Source: Prosopocoilus inquinatus
Lineage: Eukaryota; Arthropoda; Insecta; Coleoptera; Lucanidae
Assembly (NCBI GenBank): GCA_036172665.1
Contig: CM069870.1
Span: 57,412,212-57,476,211 of the forward strand
Length of the DNA: 64,000 bases
Reading direction: 5' to 3'
The notes beneath the pieces are model-generated. The model saw only the letters and a program-made list of their open reading frames with translations, did not search any database and was not told the origin of the DNA. Below, piece by piece: positions 37,893 through 50,453 of this stretch. Both the position numbers and the translations under genes were made by a program. The stretch's first letter is position 1. Each line of letters begins with the position of its first letter.

Positions 37893-38977
37893 TACGAGGG
37901 GAGTTCAAAGTATTCTCGATGCAAGCAGTAAGAAAAAATAGTAATAACTTGAAATATCTTTTTTTTAATGTCCCCATAACATCAATAAACTTATTACATC
38001 TAGAAATCAACGTTTCAATTCCCCGTAAAAAATACTCCTACATTTCTTCCTTGTCCAAAAAGATGTAAGTTAATTGCCGCCTGGAGCTCTTCGGAAAATC
38101 GCTTTGCAAGAAGATTTTTTTTAAATTGGGAAATGGGTAGTAGTCACTAAGGGCGGGGTACGGACTATGTGGTGGATGGTTTAGTTCTTCGAAACCACAG
38201 GCTCGCACAGCAACCTTCAAAATACGCACAGTGTGAATGGGCGCGGTTGTCGTAAAGAAGCAACACACCTGCAGTCAATTTTTCCGGGCCTTTTTTTCTT
38301 TAATTGCTTCCCTTAACTTACGCAAAGCTGCTGCATACGATGCTGCGTTTATAGTTTCACCCTTTTTCGTGAATTGAGTCCCAAAACATTGTAGTCATGA
38401 TTTTTCCGGCCGATGTACTGCTTGGAGTCGTGCTTACTTTCAGGGTCCTAGTGATGAACCCAAGTTTCATCTTCCGTCACAATTCGGTTCAAAATACTAA
38501 ATGGACTATCACTATACAGCTCTAAATACTCCCTACAACACTCGACTCGCACATATTTCTGAGGTGCAGTACGCGGGACCCGTCTTGCACTGATTTTTGA
38601 AAAGTTAAGGTGGTCATGCAAAATAGTAAATATTATACCAACGGATAAGTTAGTCATTTCTAGTAATATTTTCATTTTTATTCGGGCATCTTTTAATACG
38701 GGTTTCTCCATTTTTTTTTCACATTTTCTTCCATAGTGGTAGTAACTAGTCCGTCCGAGCGGGGGTCGTCTTTAATGCTTCCTCTGCCCCTTTTAAATTC
38801 ACTTGATCACTTTTGAACAGTAGATAATGAAAGTGGAGATTCTTGGTAAATGGCCACCATCTCTTCATGAATATTTTTTTGACTTCTTCCTTGTTTCGTG
38901 AAATTTTGTGTATATACACAACCCGCAACTGTGGCAAATCACCGTGACATCGAGAATAATAAGAAGTCCTCTCGCAA
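37893..38977 (-). mobile_element. Mariner element, dead
   Basis: The left end, TACGAGGGGAGTTCAAAGTA, and the degenerate complement of the right end (38948-38977, ATCGAGAATA shared) bound about 1.09 kb containing mariner transposase on the minus strand. This is shorter than the usual 1.3 kb, mostly through loss in the N-terminal region. Confidence 0.8.
38038..38940 (-). pseudogene. Mariner transposase, broken
   Basis: DDE/D transposase of the mariner family. Recognisable pieces on the minus strand: an N-terminal remnant (near 38900-38750), FTILHDHLNFSKISARRVPR, RIVTEDETWVHH holding the first catalytic Asp, then a TAG where Tyr is expected, DPESKHDSKQY, LLLYDNRAHSH with the second Asp in another frame, and HSPYPALSDYYPFPNLKK. 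The third catalytic Asp (normally SPD) is Tyr here. Stops and frameshifts make it inactive. Confidence 0.88.
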
Positions 38978-40171
38978 TCAGAATCTGCGAAGGCAGAAGT
39001 AAATTAATAACCAACACCATCATATAACTCAGATTTTAACTACCCATTCGAGATTCACTCTTCGTCATCTACCCGGAAGTTCAAAACCTCCCTAAATACT
39101 TGACCCTCTTAGGCTGAGTCAGGATTGAAAATAAAACGATGAAGAGGTGCATCCATAAGTTCCCTTCTGTTTTATATCGTGACTATCATTTTCACGGAAG
39201 CTTTCGGGCAGTAAGCCTTAAACCCAAACGTTGATTTAAATTTGTGGGTAACTTGACCATGAAGTAAGGTATACCTAGACGGCTGAGCAGAGCTGAATGG
39301 GAGGGGTATATGGGACGCATGTCGAGTCTAAACAGTTAATCCAATTATGGGATTACCATTGACTATCAATCATGTATTAAAATTTAACTGTCGGTAGATC
39401 TGAGGGATTATATAAGATTATGTTCATAAATAAAGATACAGGAGGAGATAGAGTTGATGGTGGAAGGTGCTACTTGGACCTCATACACCTCCAAGAAGTA
39501 AGTGCTTAAGAAGTTTTCCTACGCTGAGTTCCTCTGCAACCCATAAACAGAGCAGGTAAGCGCTAATTTTTCTGTCACTGCAATGAACACCAGCTCGTGG
39601 TAGGCTGGTACTACTTTCTAGGTTGAGGACCTCCAAATACGAATCCCCGAAGGGGATATTCCAATAAGTCGTTCTCTGAACGACATTTCAAATAACGCAA
39701 ACCAAACTAAATAACTGTGAGTCTCTATGATGTAACAGCAACAAGAAAAGCAATAGTGACTAAACTAGTAAAGATCGGCATCCCTCAAGAAGTTCTTTTG
39801 CAACTGAGGATAAAATGAAAAAAATATCAAACTAAACAGTGTTACTTTTTTTTATTCGTAAAAAATATTTATTAAAACCTCAAGACATTACAGTTTGTTT
39901 ACATTTACCTTTACAACTAGTTTTTATTCGATTCTTTTCGTGATGCGAGTTGTTTCGGTATCTAAATGTTTAAAATCCAACAGACATAATATCTTCCTGT
40001 ATAAACAAATTATTAATTTTGCTGAATAAGACTCTTGGTCTTGGCAAGCGCAATCTTGGAAGAGCATATCAGTAAATATGCTTTGAAATAACAGTGATTA
40101 ACTATTGTCCAGAACAAAGGTACAATTTGGTACAATTTATATCAATACTTTTACAGGAGATAAAATGGATT
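38978..40171. other. Unclassified, possible old repeat
   Basis: 39120-39660 is less AT-rich than its surroundings and non-coding, and could be an old SINE or LINE tail; no poly-A, box A/B or terminal repeat was identified. Confidence 0.35.
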
Positions 40172-40404
40172 TATAGTTTGGACCAAATAAGGCTGGGTAT
40201 GACTCATCGCGTTTTAACGTACAAATTAATTGCTGGAAACCGTACGCCTTCAATAACATTATATGTGTAGGTTATTACAGATTTCTTCCTTTTTTTAATA
40301 CACAACAAAATTAGTGCCCATGTATGAAATAAAATACAATCAGAAAGCAACACTTGTACTGAACAGTTATGAGTCATACCCAAACTTATTTGGTCCAAAA
40401 TATA
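40172..40404. mobile_element. TIR MITE with 36-bp ends
   Basis: 233 bp. The left end includes TTTGGACCAAATAAGGCTGG followed by GTATGACTCAT; the complement of the right end differs at only a few positions. Both ends start TATA. Confidence 0.82.
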
Positions 40405-43371
40405 GTACAGTGAATATATGAGTTTATTCAAATTAAATTACTTTAAGCTAAAAGTTTGAGGCAAAACTTAGAAGCAAAAACGTGATAAAATAATATAGAA
40501 TTTATTAAGATTATTTTTTTGTTCTTTATTGATTTAGCATTTAGACGTAATAATTTTTTTCGTTTCTATTCATAGAAGTTGTGTGGTGTGGTAAAACAAA
40601 CTTTTCATTCTCTTATACATACACTTACACCTACATTAAGAATTAATATAATTTACTTTTATTTTAAAATTTTGTCCTTCTTATTTTAAATTATTTTCTT
40701 TCTCTCTCAATGTTTACTTTTGCGTTCTGTTTTCTTGAGTTTTGTTTATTTTGTACTTCAAGAAAACTACTAATAACTCAATACATTTAGACATCCCAAG
40801 TGATATTGGAAAAAATAATGAAACCTGATTGATGTTTGATATAAAAAGCTTCATTCCATCTAGATATTTTATTTGATTGAAAATCGTCTTCGCGCCGAAG
40901 CGCATAATAAAATGCCGCAATTTCCTTTTAAACAACGAGACAATGGCCCTAGGAATTCATTAAAGTGAAGTGCATCGCTGAGCGAATAACTTCGCAGGAA
41001 CACAAGAGAAAATAAAATACCGTTGAAGAGCCCATCTAGTCTCCAACTAATTTTTTAGCGCGTTCAACAAGTGTTACGTTCCAATCAATATCACGTTATC
41101 ATCAACTATCGACGATGGCTTTCTACAAACAGAACGAAAATTGATTTTAAATTTGTTAAAATAGATATTTACTCTGTTTATACCGGCTGGTCTCGATAAA
41201 ACGTGTCAAACGTAAAGTGGTAACTCAGCTTGAGTAATGGAATGAAAAAGTCTAGTGGTACTTTTAGCTTAAACTGTTAGTTTAAAGAAAGAAAAGAAAT
41301 TAGCTAAAAGGTGGATTCAAAAATAGTATTTAAACTTTCCTACTTGTTTTTGACGATCACCACTCGATATTTGAGTGTTGATCTATTTGTTTCAAATTCG
41401 TAAAGAAGAGAAAGATAATGTAAATGTTTGGAAGGCATGTTTGACGAAATATGGAAACTACTTAAACCGTAATCTGTTTGGTACAACGTTTGTAGATTCA
41501 TGAGATGGAGAAGAGGTAAATTAAAGGAAAAATCAAATTACCTTTTTCAAACTTGAGAGAATAATTCAAAGTGATTCAGGTGTCGCTAAGAGAATGATAT
41601 CGCACAACCATATATGAAAGTAGCTTTCAAAGTTTACATTTGTTTGGAACCTAATACATTTAATTTGACTGCAAAAGACTGCGAGGAAAACAATCCACCG
41701 CATCCTTTTCCAGTTATAGTCATTTTTCCGTCAAGAATCAAAGAATACCACGAAACACCATTTCCTCTATTAAACGGTTTATATACATCACCCAGGAATT
41801 GGTATTATGTAGAATACCAAAAATATTCAATTTTGAACGGAATTATTACCTCAGAATAGAAGGGATTCATCAATTAATGGTTTCTAAACATTTTTTCCAT
41901 TTTTTTAAATCCAATAAATAATAATGCAACCCTTGCTGGAAAATGAATTTATCTACCAATCACTTTCCATTCTGCAAAGCAATTCACATTACTTATAACT
42001 GCAGATTAGGGCCAATTAATTTCTGATAAAAATCCAATCATTTCGTAGCAATACAATTTTCCTCTTGCAAAAGAAAACCTACCACATTTATAACATTGGC
42101 GTGCGGAGGGCGAAATAATCGCTTTCCTTCAATTGTCTATTTTTTGTTTCCAAAATTTAATTACTCTGCTACATTTCTCATCTTCCAACTGGACAAGTGC
42201 AGATAAAAAAAAGGCACAGGATTTTATCAGGGTACAATCTCGAGAACAGCGAAATTTCTGTAAGGGACGCAACAAGGGCCGTAAGCATTTCCTCGCACGA
42301 CAGAAGGGCGAAACGAGATTTATAAGAATCGAGTTATTTTTTGTCTTCCGTCAAGATTCAATTTCCCGTACGCATTATGTTTTATGTAGGAAAAAAAAAA
42401 CTGGTGCGCCGAAACGTTAACGTATCAGTCGTCGGCCTTCCGTTAACAATGTAGCCGCCCTTCGATTCCATTTCCACCCTGCCAAATATCCCGATCTCAT
42501 TGTGCAACGTCACGTCCAGCAATCTTGGCCATAACTCATTCAACAATAGGCAAACTTATTATTAAGCCATGTGCATCTGATAGGTCTGGACTTGAGTGGC
42601 TTTAGATTTAATCCAGACAACAGCTGCAATTTTAATGGCTTATTAACACCAGATTAAATATTTTATTTGAGCATAATAAATTAGAACTTAGAGTACAGAC
42701 AGTAATACGGAGTGCGCGTCCGTATGCGAATTGTGAATTACTCGGCAACCGTGTTGACAACGTATGTTAGGCTACCAACACAATACCTAAGGGCTGTCGA
42801 TTCCTATATAAAAATGTATTATGAGAATACTTTAACAAAAAACCGGGTACATGTATTTTCCCACCCTCTTGCCCTTAGAAGCAATGTAAGTTGCCTACCT
42901 TACAATGCCAACAGGCGCAGTCGTCAATTCGCGTTCTATACAATTTATTATTTCTACGAAAAATAATTATAATATATTTTGTTACAAAATTAAAAAAAAT
43001 ACTTTCGGGCAAAATAACATAAGTTATGACTAGAGCTTTACGCAAAATAAGACGAACTGCAGGAAAGCTCAAAATAGAAAAAAAATTTATTTGATTTTTT
43101 TGATTCATTTGTTTATCGTTAACCCTTTTTTCAAAGTACTTGATTTACTAAAGAAAAGAACGAGCGATATTCTTGTAAGATTCTCCAAGTAAGACTACGA
43201 GGATGGCAATGCCTTCATTGGGCCCATCATAAATACTTAATTTTTTTTAAATTTTAACTCGTCATATGAAAATTGATTACTGTCAGTAAATTTATTCCTG
43301 TTCTCGCCATAAAGTGCATATGCGTGCTTAATTCGTTTTAAAATACAACCGGTCTTTTTTTTATCAACAGA
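40405..43371. other. Intergenic upstream of the P450
   Basis: AT-rich, with short chance ORFs (41614-41859, 42133-42420, 42712-42966). No other P450 or exon was found here. Confidence 0.5.
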
Positions 43372-43378
43372 TATAAAA
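43372..43378 (+). promoter_or_regulatory. Candidate TATA box of the P450 gene
   Basis: TATAAAA lies 53 bp before the start codon, which would place transcription start near 43400 and leave a 5' UTR of about 30 nt. No clear insect initiator was seen, so this is positional inference. Confidence 0.45.
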
Positions 43379-43430
43379 CTGGTATTTCTTAGCACTGAAG
43401 ACCGGAGTAGTAAAGTGGATAACACGAAAG

Positions 43431-46400
43431 ATGTACGTATTCATTACATGCGTATGCTTTATACTTGTATTTCTTTATCAGTTACACAAATGGAGATATA
43501 AAGACATTGATAGTTTACCGGGACCACCCACTCTCCCATTTTTTGGAAGTGTTTTGGAATACGGTTCAACCACAGTGGGTAAGTAAATATTTATAAAATT
43601 AGTTCTACCTAATCAATAGAGGCAAAATAAATGTAGGAAAAACATATTCTTACATTGAAAATCGAGAATATTAAAAAAAAAGGTTAGAATAATTACACGT
43701 CTGGTTGTATTACCTCCATTTATTTTAACCTCATTTTAAGAAAATTTACTCAATCATGAAGGTTGCGATGAAATGATTTTTAATTCAAAGTCAACATTAT
43801 TTTTAAATTAGAAAAGTATACAGGGCACCCACTTTAAAACGTGTCGCCTTAAAATTAGAAAGCAGGCAACCTATTCTTCTTCAACTTCTGAAATGTTGCT
43901 ACGATAAAACTTGAAGTTGTTTCCGACTCGACCGGTAAATTGTATTGTGCTTTAAACACTTCAGAAGTCATGTTTTGAAATGGTCGCCCTGTATATATAT
44001 AATTTCATAGTCTGCACGGAATTTTTACTTTTGAGCGACTTTTATTAATTATTTTATTATGGACACTATATTTCCTGATGAAAAATTTTATACTAAATAT
44101 TGCGCTCTTTTTTGTTTTTTTTAACGCATTGCTGCAACAAAATGAGACTTCTGAAATTGGATTTCTTAACGGAAATGATTCAATATGTAACAAAAATTCA
44201 TCTAAGTAATTTTTCGACGTTAAGAATTTTATCGACGCATGAAAAAAGGAAAAAATGTCATCAGAAAAGTCGCTTAAATTGGTTTATATGGTAGTATTTT
44301 CGCACGAGATATTCATTTTATGTTGTATTTACATTAAAACATCATTTTTAAGAAAAATGTAAAGATTCTTTTAAGAAAAAAATATGAAAAATAACATACA
44401 AAATATTCTTTTGGAAAAACAAGTACTGTAGTCGTTAAAACATGCTGCAGTCAGCCAGATTGCATTGTGGCTCCCGAGCTTCCATTGTACAGCTATTTAG
44501 GCCCCTAAGGGAGCCTCATCAGCAGAAGAGTAGCCGAGAAACTCCATCGCAATCCGTCCTACTCTCCTGATTTATGAACGAGTCGGTAATAGCAGCTTAA
44601 GGTCAAACCTCCGGTCGCGCAATAACGTGCTGTAGAGTTGTAGAAGTCGTATTGGAAATTTATAACTATATACAGGATAAATATATTTTGCGCGGTTCAA
44701 ATTTTAATGAAGCGGGCAATATAAGATATTAGACCGTAGCGTGTAAACAAACGCGAGGGCTGCGGAGACAATTAACGCCGCTACAGCAATGCTGTTACTC
44801 AGTATAACAAAAAGCAGAGCAATATTGCCGCAATAAAAAATTACAGTTGTGTAATCAATTCTTCTTGTTTAAATGTGTAAAGATTTTCAGAGTAATTAGT
44901 TGACCAGTTGTACCTCGACCGGCAAACTTTATTACGACATTGCGTCATCTAGTAAGAACGCCGTAAATTATTTTCAACGTCCCATTACACAATGTGCCTC
45001 TTCGATACATTTTTACGGCGCTACTGAAACGATGGCGTGTACTTACTGAAATCCTATGCTTATTTATAACTACAGTTCGGCGCAAATTTTTGAAACGCAC
45101 TTGATTTACCTCCCACTTAACTGTAGCTAACCATCGCGCACGAAGTTTAATGCAATAATCGATGCACGATGCAATAACACCGTTCAGAACAATACACCTC
45201 TGAACAGAAGTGGTGGAAGTCGATCAAGATTTTTCGCTTAGCTATACTTATAACAATAGGTGCTTTCTATTTGCCACAAATCTCACCTCATACTAGATAA
45301 ACGTCATTTCCATTAGTATGAATAAATAAGTTTGAAAGGATGTTTTAACCTAGAAACTAATGGGAGTGCTCGAGCGGCAAGGTGGAAACCTGAAATCTCC
45401 GTTCAAATTTACTTGTTCTTACTACTAGAAATGACATTTATCTGATCTGAGGTAAGATTTGTAACATAAAAAACACAGCTAATGTTACCGTCGGGTTGTC
45501 ACTCAAAATTAATTCGTTACATTACCACTTGGATTACTTCATCAAGCAATTAGCATTAGAGTCGTTGAGCATAATGAAGGTTTCACTAAGTAGCCTTGAC
45601 CCAGGAAGTCCGAAACCTGATAAAAACTAAAAAGTTAGTTGATTCCTTGGCAAACATTTTTTGATGAATAATAAAACCTGACGACCAAGGCGACGATGAA
45701 GAGGTCCTACAACACAACATTTACAGTGAAGACAACAGAATCTTATTTAATTTTTCTGTCAAGAAATAATACCTAAAATTAATTTCAAGGATCAGAAAAC
45801 GCACTCAAAGATCATTTTTTCTTCAAAAACGTTTAATTGTCTAAATTTCAGACTTCGACAAAATCCTTAAATGACGACCTAACATCTAAAAATCTTGCTA
45901 GTCGTGTATTTGTTTCATTGCATATTTACCATTTCCGTTGAGATATCCAAATTCAGAATTTCTTTGTCGCATTGTGTAATCTAATCCCTTCGTTTCGATC
46001 TTTTGAGAATCAGTGACAACTTACGAACATACACGAAACAGTTGCTGGAATGTACAGATGATTACTAATAAGCCAATTATATCTGTCTTCCTGGTAGCCT
46101 CTTGACTAGGATGTAGTAGCATTACTTCCGCATTAACGCTTTTTATAATGTTCCAACGATTTTAATGAGTGTTGCTGATCTCCTGTGAAATATCTTCTTA
46201 AATTGTGATTTTGAGAATGATAATTTTCCATCTCATCCTCTAAAAAACTTTTATAAATGTATTTGTTATAAAATTATGTAATTATTTTCTTTACATTTTA
46301 AGTTATTGAAGATTTTTTATTATTGAGGTAACTTTTAATTACTGCGCTTTGTAACTGGAGCAAATTGCGTCTGAAACGTTTGTAAACGTATATAATCTCT

Positions 46401-49158
46401 TTGCTCTTTGTTGTACATTCACAATTAACTTAGCCAGATATTGTGTTTGGTCAGTCCATAGTTTCGATCAATCATTTTCTTTATCCATCGCTTCATCGAA
46501 TCAACGATACATTGATCCAATGGATCATCGGTAAATCGTTTAATTAATACATCGGACCATCGATCCATCGCTTCATCATTCCATCGTGTCATCGATCCAA
46601 CAATTCATCCATACATCATTTCATCTATCCATCGCAACCGTCCATTTCATCAATACATCGGATCATCGATTCATCGCGTCATAGTGTCATCGATCCAACG
46701 CTTCACCGATCCATCATTTCATCCATCCATCCATCACTTGATCCATCTATCACCTCATTAATCCATCGTTTCATCGAACCATTGTTTAATCTTTATTACT
46801 TATTATTTTATGCATTTTGTGTATCAATTTTTGGCTTCATCGGTCTGAGCTTTCGGAAAGGTTTATCTCCTTCTTCAGGCCCATAGTAATAGAAATTTAT
46901 ATACTATACAAATCGTTGTTCACAATGAAATGTAAATTTAATTTATATTTTTTTCCGAATTTTGTATTTTACTAACAGCGATCGCATTGTAATAGAAAAT
47001 TTGCTTCCATGACAACCAAACAGTTTCTAATTTTTTAACATTTCGTTTTTTCTTACTTAGGTGTGTATTTTTTTTTAATATTGCCTGTGTAAGTAACTTT
47101 GTGGAGGTTTTTTACAGATGTACTTTCCAATTTGAAAAGATTGACTGAACAATACGGAGGATTGGTAAGAATGTGGATTGGTATGATTCCTAACATCGTT
47201 ATCACAGACGTTAAATACGTGGAATTCTTTCTATCATCCACCGTTCACATAGATAAGTCGTCGTCATACGATTTATTTAAGCCTTGGTTAGGCTCAAGCA
47301 TACTAGTACGACCAGGTAAATATATGTATGTACAACGAAATATTTTTCAATAAACAAAAAATAAAGCTTTACAAACTTGTTTATGCCAAGCTTGTTTTAA
47401 TTGGATTAACTGTCGTTGCTTCTTATCGAATACAGGTCGTCAAGGCACTGAATTTCTCAGAAAATGCATATTAAGTGACTCACAATTGATATGGAAAAAC
47501 ACATGAGCCACAATAATATGAGAGACAGCATTAAATTTTAAGTAAATGGTTTATAAAACTCTGACCGGACAGAATTATAATTGGAAAAACAGTCAATGTT
47601 TCACTTTTGATTGATAGCTTCGTCAGGAATGAAAAAAGGTATTTACTTTTTTCAAAGTATTTACTTTTTACACTCCTGACACTGCTGACGAAGCTATCAA
47701 TCGATAATGAAACGTTTAGTGCTTTTCCACTTATAATCCTATTCGGTTAGAGTTTTAAAAACCGTACATCGGACTTTAACATTAAATTTTAGGCGATGGA
47801 AAATGGAGTTTTTTAAGGAAGCTCCTAACACCGGCTTTCCACTTCAAAATCCTGGAACAATTCATGTATACCTTCAATTCCGCTGGGCTGCAGCTGATCA
47901 AAAATTTAGAAGTCGAAGTTAATAAGGAACCAGTGAATATTTCCCATCACATAACATTATATGCCCTAGATGTGTTATGTCGTAAGTATAACTGTGGTTT
48001 TCAGATTTAAAATAACTTCGAATTCGCGTAGAAACCTGCATGGGTGTCCACCTGGATATACAAAACAACCCCCACCACGAATATGCGAAGGCATTGGAAG
48101 AATATGAAGTGCTGTTTACGACGAGGCAGTTTTCCTTGATTAAAAGAAACGATTTCCTATATTATTTTTCTAGAGATTACAGAAAATGGCACAAATGTAT
48201 TAATGATTTAAAAGAATTCTCTAGAAAAGTCATCAGAGATCGCAGAGAGCAAAGAACAAACAAAAGAGTTACCAAAACAACAGATGAATTTGGACTTAAA
48301 TTCAGGTTAACTTTCTTAGACTTGCTGCTGGAAGCAGCTGATGAAAAAGATCAACTCACTGATGAAGAAATAAGGCAAGAAGTAGATACAGTAATGTTTG
48401 CGGTAATGACTTCCTGAAACGAGTCCTAATTTTTACTATAATTAACATAAATATTTGCAGGGTCATGATACCATAGCAAGTGCTCTCAGTTTTGCAATTT
48501 TCGAGTTGGCCAAGCACATGGACGTGCAGGAAAAATTATTGGACGAATCCAATGAAATTTTAGGTGATGACAAGAATATCAACGTATCATTTAGCGCAAT
48601 ACAAAGCATGAAATACTTGGATCTAGTTTGCAAGGAATGTTTAAGGCTGTATCCTGGTGCACCTGTTTTTGAAAGATACGTGAGCGAAGACGTTGAGTTA
48701 GGTTAACATCCGCCTCCCTTTTTACATTCAAGAATCATTTGCAAACACATTTCTTGCAGATGGAGTAAGAATACCAAAAGGAACTACATTAACAATCCCG
48801 ATCTTGATTATTCATCGCAGTGAGAAGCTGTTTCCCGATCCGGAAAAGTTTGATCCTTACCGATTTCTTCCGGAAAACTGCGCCCTGCGGAATCCGTTTG
48901 CTTACATACCTTTCAGCGCCGGTTCTCGAAATTGCATTGGTATATTCATAATTCTTTTTACTTATAATTACAACTATTATTTTTATGTGGGTTTCAGGTC
49001 AGAAATTTGCGATATTAGAAATGAAAGCCGTTTTAACCATGTTGGTGCGAAATTTTCAATTTTACCCTGTCGAACCGGAACATAAATTGATGTTGGGTGC
49101 TAATCTAGCATTAAAATCTGCCAATGGAACTCCTATCAAATTAAAACGGAGGGCGTAA
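43431..49158 (+). CDS. Cytochrome P450, CYP4-type, 7 exons, complete
   Basis: Haem-thiolate monooxygenase, expected at the ER membrane; CYP4 enzymes typically hydroxylate fatty acids, hydrocarbons or xenobiotics, but this substrate is unknown. Exons: 43431-43578, 47118-47315, 47793-47981, 48032-48402, 48461-48701, 48760-48939, 48998-49158, all with GT/AG introns; the frame stays open for 495 codons to TAA. Visible features: N-terminal hydrophobic anchor (residues about 2-16), hinge [13 protein letters not shown]-helix WSFLR (W120, R124), I-helix [15 protein letters not shown] (295-309), K-helix ECLR (E361-R364), FDPYRF (413-418), and haem loop [10 protein letters not shown] (434-443) with Cys441 as axial ligand. 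Length is normal for CYP4. The Glu usual before GHDT is Ala302. Intron 1 is 3.5 kb and repeat-filled; introns 3-6 are about 50-60 bp. The CYP4 family is secure; the subfamily was not assigned. Confidence 0.95.
43819..43993. mobile_element. TACAGGG MITE in P450 intron 1
   Basis: A 175-bp non-coding element. The left end TACAGGGCACCCACTTTAAA and the complement of the right end TACAGGGCGACCATTTCAAA match over about 25 bp, and it is flanked by TA on both sides. TA duplication and TACAGG ends suggest a Tc1/mariner-type non-autonomous element. It sits 240 bp into intron 1. Confidence 0.75.
44470..44545 (-). ncRNA. Decayed hammerhead ribozyme relic in P450 intron 1
   Basis: On the minus strand CTGATGA is followed by a 6-bp stem II (GGCTCC/GGGGCC, loop CTTA), then TAAA, TAGCTG and TA. 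This is the same order as in the intact copies at 12106-12170 and 25931-25995. The essential G12 of GAAA is T here and stem I no longer pairs well, so cleavage is not expected. Flanks GATTGCA and TCGCAATC resemble the module's inverted ends. It is antisense to the P450. Confidence 0.6.
46464..46788. repeat. Degenerate CATC-rich minisatellite in P450 intron 1
   Basis: About 320 bp of irregular repeats of the kind TCCATCGCTTCATCGATCCA, with units of roughly 10-20 bp. No fixed longer period was seen. It lies about 330 bp upstream of exon 2. Confidence 0.8.
46841..46884 (-). ncRNA. Hammerhead-like motif in P450 intron 1
   Basis: The minus strand has CTGAAGA, a short GGA/TCC stem with an intervening loop, and then GAAAGCTCAG. 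The layout matches the motifs near 31341 and 31587. An extra A between the first core block and stem II departs from a canonical hammerhead, so activity is doubtful. Confidence 0.4.
47541..47779. mobile_element. Palindromic hammerhead-like element in P450 intron 2
   Basis: About 240 bp flanked by an exact 12-bp direct repeat, CATTAAATTTTA, at 47529-47540 and 47780-47791. The interior is two inverted arms of about 80-100 bp. Each carries CTGACGA, then A and GCTATC, a short loop and GAAAC: minus strand with CTGACGA at 47620-47626, plus strand at 47685-47691. The arms also share the outer stretch AAAACTCT(G/A)ACCG. The plus arm has one extra A at the base of stem II and an imperfect stem, so cleavage is unlikely. 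The right duplication overlaps the 3' splice site of P450 exon 3. It is related to the element at 11845-12034. Confidence 0.75.
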
Positions 49159-49177
49159 CACAAATATTTTTTATTTT

Positions 49178-49183
49178 ATTAAA
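49178..49183 (+). terminator. Candidate polyadenylation signal of the P450 gene
   Basis: ATTAAA, a common polyadenylation signal variant, lies 20 bp after the P450 stop codon and is followed by T-rich sequence. No AATAAA is closer. Confidence 0.45.
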
Positions 49184-50003
49184 AATGTTTTTATTGAAAA
49201 TATTCAGACGCTATATCATTATCTTATCATTATATTTAGTTTTTAGAACAAGTATAGAACAGTTAAAAACGTATGCATATTCTGGTCTTTCTGCCATTTT
49301 TTTTCGGAATGAAAGAAAAACTGCACAGTGTGTAATTATGTTACATTGTATACAATATGTAAAATTTCGAACTACAACACGAAACTATTAGAAAAAATCC
49401 GCAAGCTCGTGAATGCGAAGCTTTATCAGAAAAAGAACTGTAGAAAGCTAGCAGAAAAGTCAAAGGTCTTAAACTAACCCCTTGTAACAATCATTGAAAC
49501 ACTGATAAAATCTAATGTGATGCAATCGCATTTCGAATTCCTTAATTAAGACGTCTTTTTGTCGGTCTATTTATATCTGAAGATAAATACAAATTCTAGA
49601 AGATGAAGACGAGAACCATTCTGGAAGAAACCTGCAATCTTCCGGTGATTAATATAATATTATCATTGTATTCTATGAAGCACCAAATTTGATTAACATT
49701 TTACAGAAATATATACTTCAGACCATAGACCAATCAGATGCACATTGTTAAGTTTGTTTCTCGAGTGCCTGATTTAATTCGCAATTTTTGTAAGAATTCG
49801 AAAACTTCAATAGGTATAATGGAAGTATTTATTTTTTTAATTTTTGTATCGAGTAGATGATAAGCTACAATATAAGAAATGCTTTTCTTTGGTTTCGCGC
49901 ATTGGATGAAATACGATATTCAGTAAGATCTTTAAGTTTCACTTTTTGATGATTAAGTGAAAAGCTGGCGATGGAGTTTTCAAGCACGAATTTGAATGCT
50001 TCT

Positions 50004-50211
50004 GGAAACTGAGAAAACATCCCAAAACAACTTCACCACGCCACCTAATGGACGGAGGAATTTATGGTAGAAGTGTCCCGAGGAAAGGCGGGGAGATGCG
50101 ACTTGAATGTTATTAAAAACCTTTAAGAATTAAATTAGTTAGAGGTACCACAAATTCCTCCGGCCACTAGGTGGCTTGATGAAGTTGCTTGGGGATGTTT
50201 CCCCAGTTTCC
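50004..50211. mobile_element. TIR MITE with about 65-bp arms
   Basis: 208 bp. The left arm starts GGAAACTGAGAAAACATCCC and the complement of the right arm starts GGAAACTGGGGAAACATCCC. Complementarity runs on past GGAGGAATTT. It lies 850 bp downstream of the P450. Confidence 0.82.
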
Positions 50212-50453
50212 CACAACTGTAAACAGTTAGTTACTTCGCGGACTTTGATCCAGCCTCAGAAAAAAGCATGCGTCTTTCTCGTACCGGGCGATTCTAAATT
50301 GAACTTCAGATATTTAATTTTCTTTTGTTAAATTCAGTTATTTTCTCTAAGTTTGAAATTTGTGAGCGGAAGAAGAAAGCTTCCCCGCGAAATGAATTTG
50401 TTTTTTTTTGTGTATTTAAAACCGTTCCGAACAAAGTTCTTTCATTTGATTTA

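Noticed and set aside
43237..43425. 62-codon minus-strand ORF just upstream of the P450
   Set aside because: Overlaps the candidate TATA box and 5' UTR; no domain.
46464..46788. CATC repeats considered as a CRISPR-like array
   Set aside because: Irregular unit length, no unique spacers, eukaryotic intron; a degenerate minisatellite.
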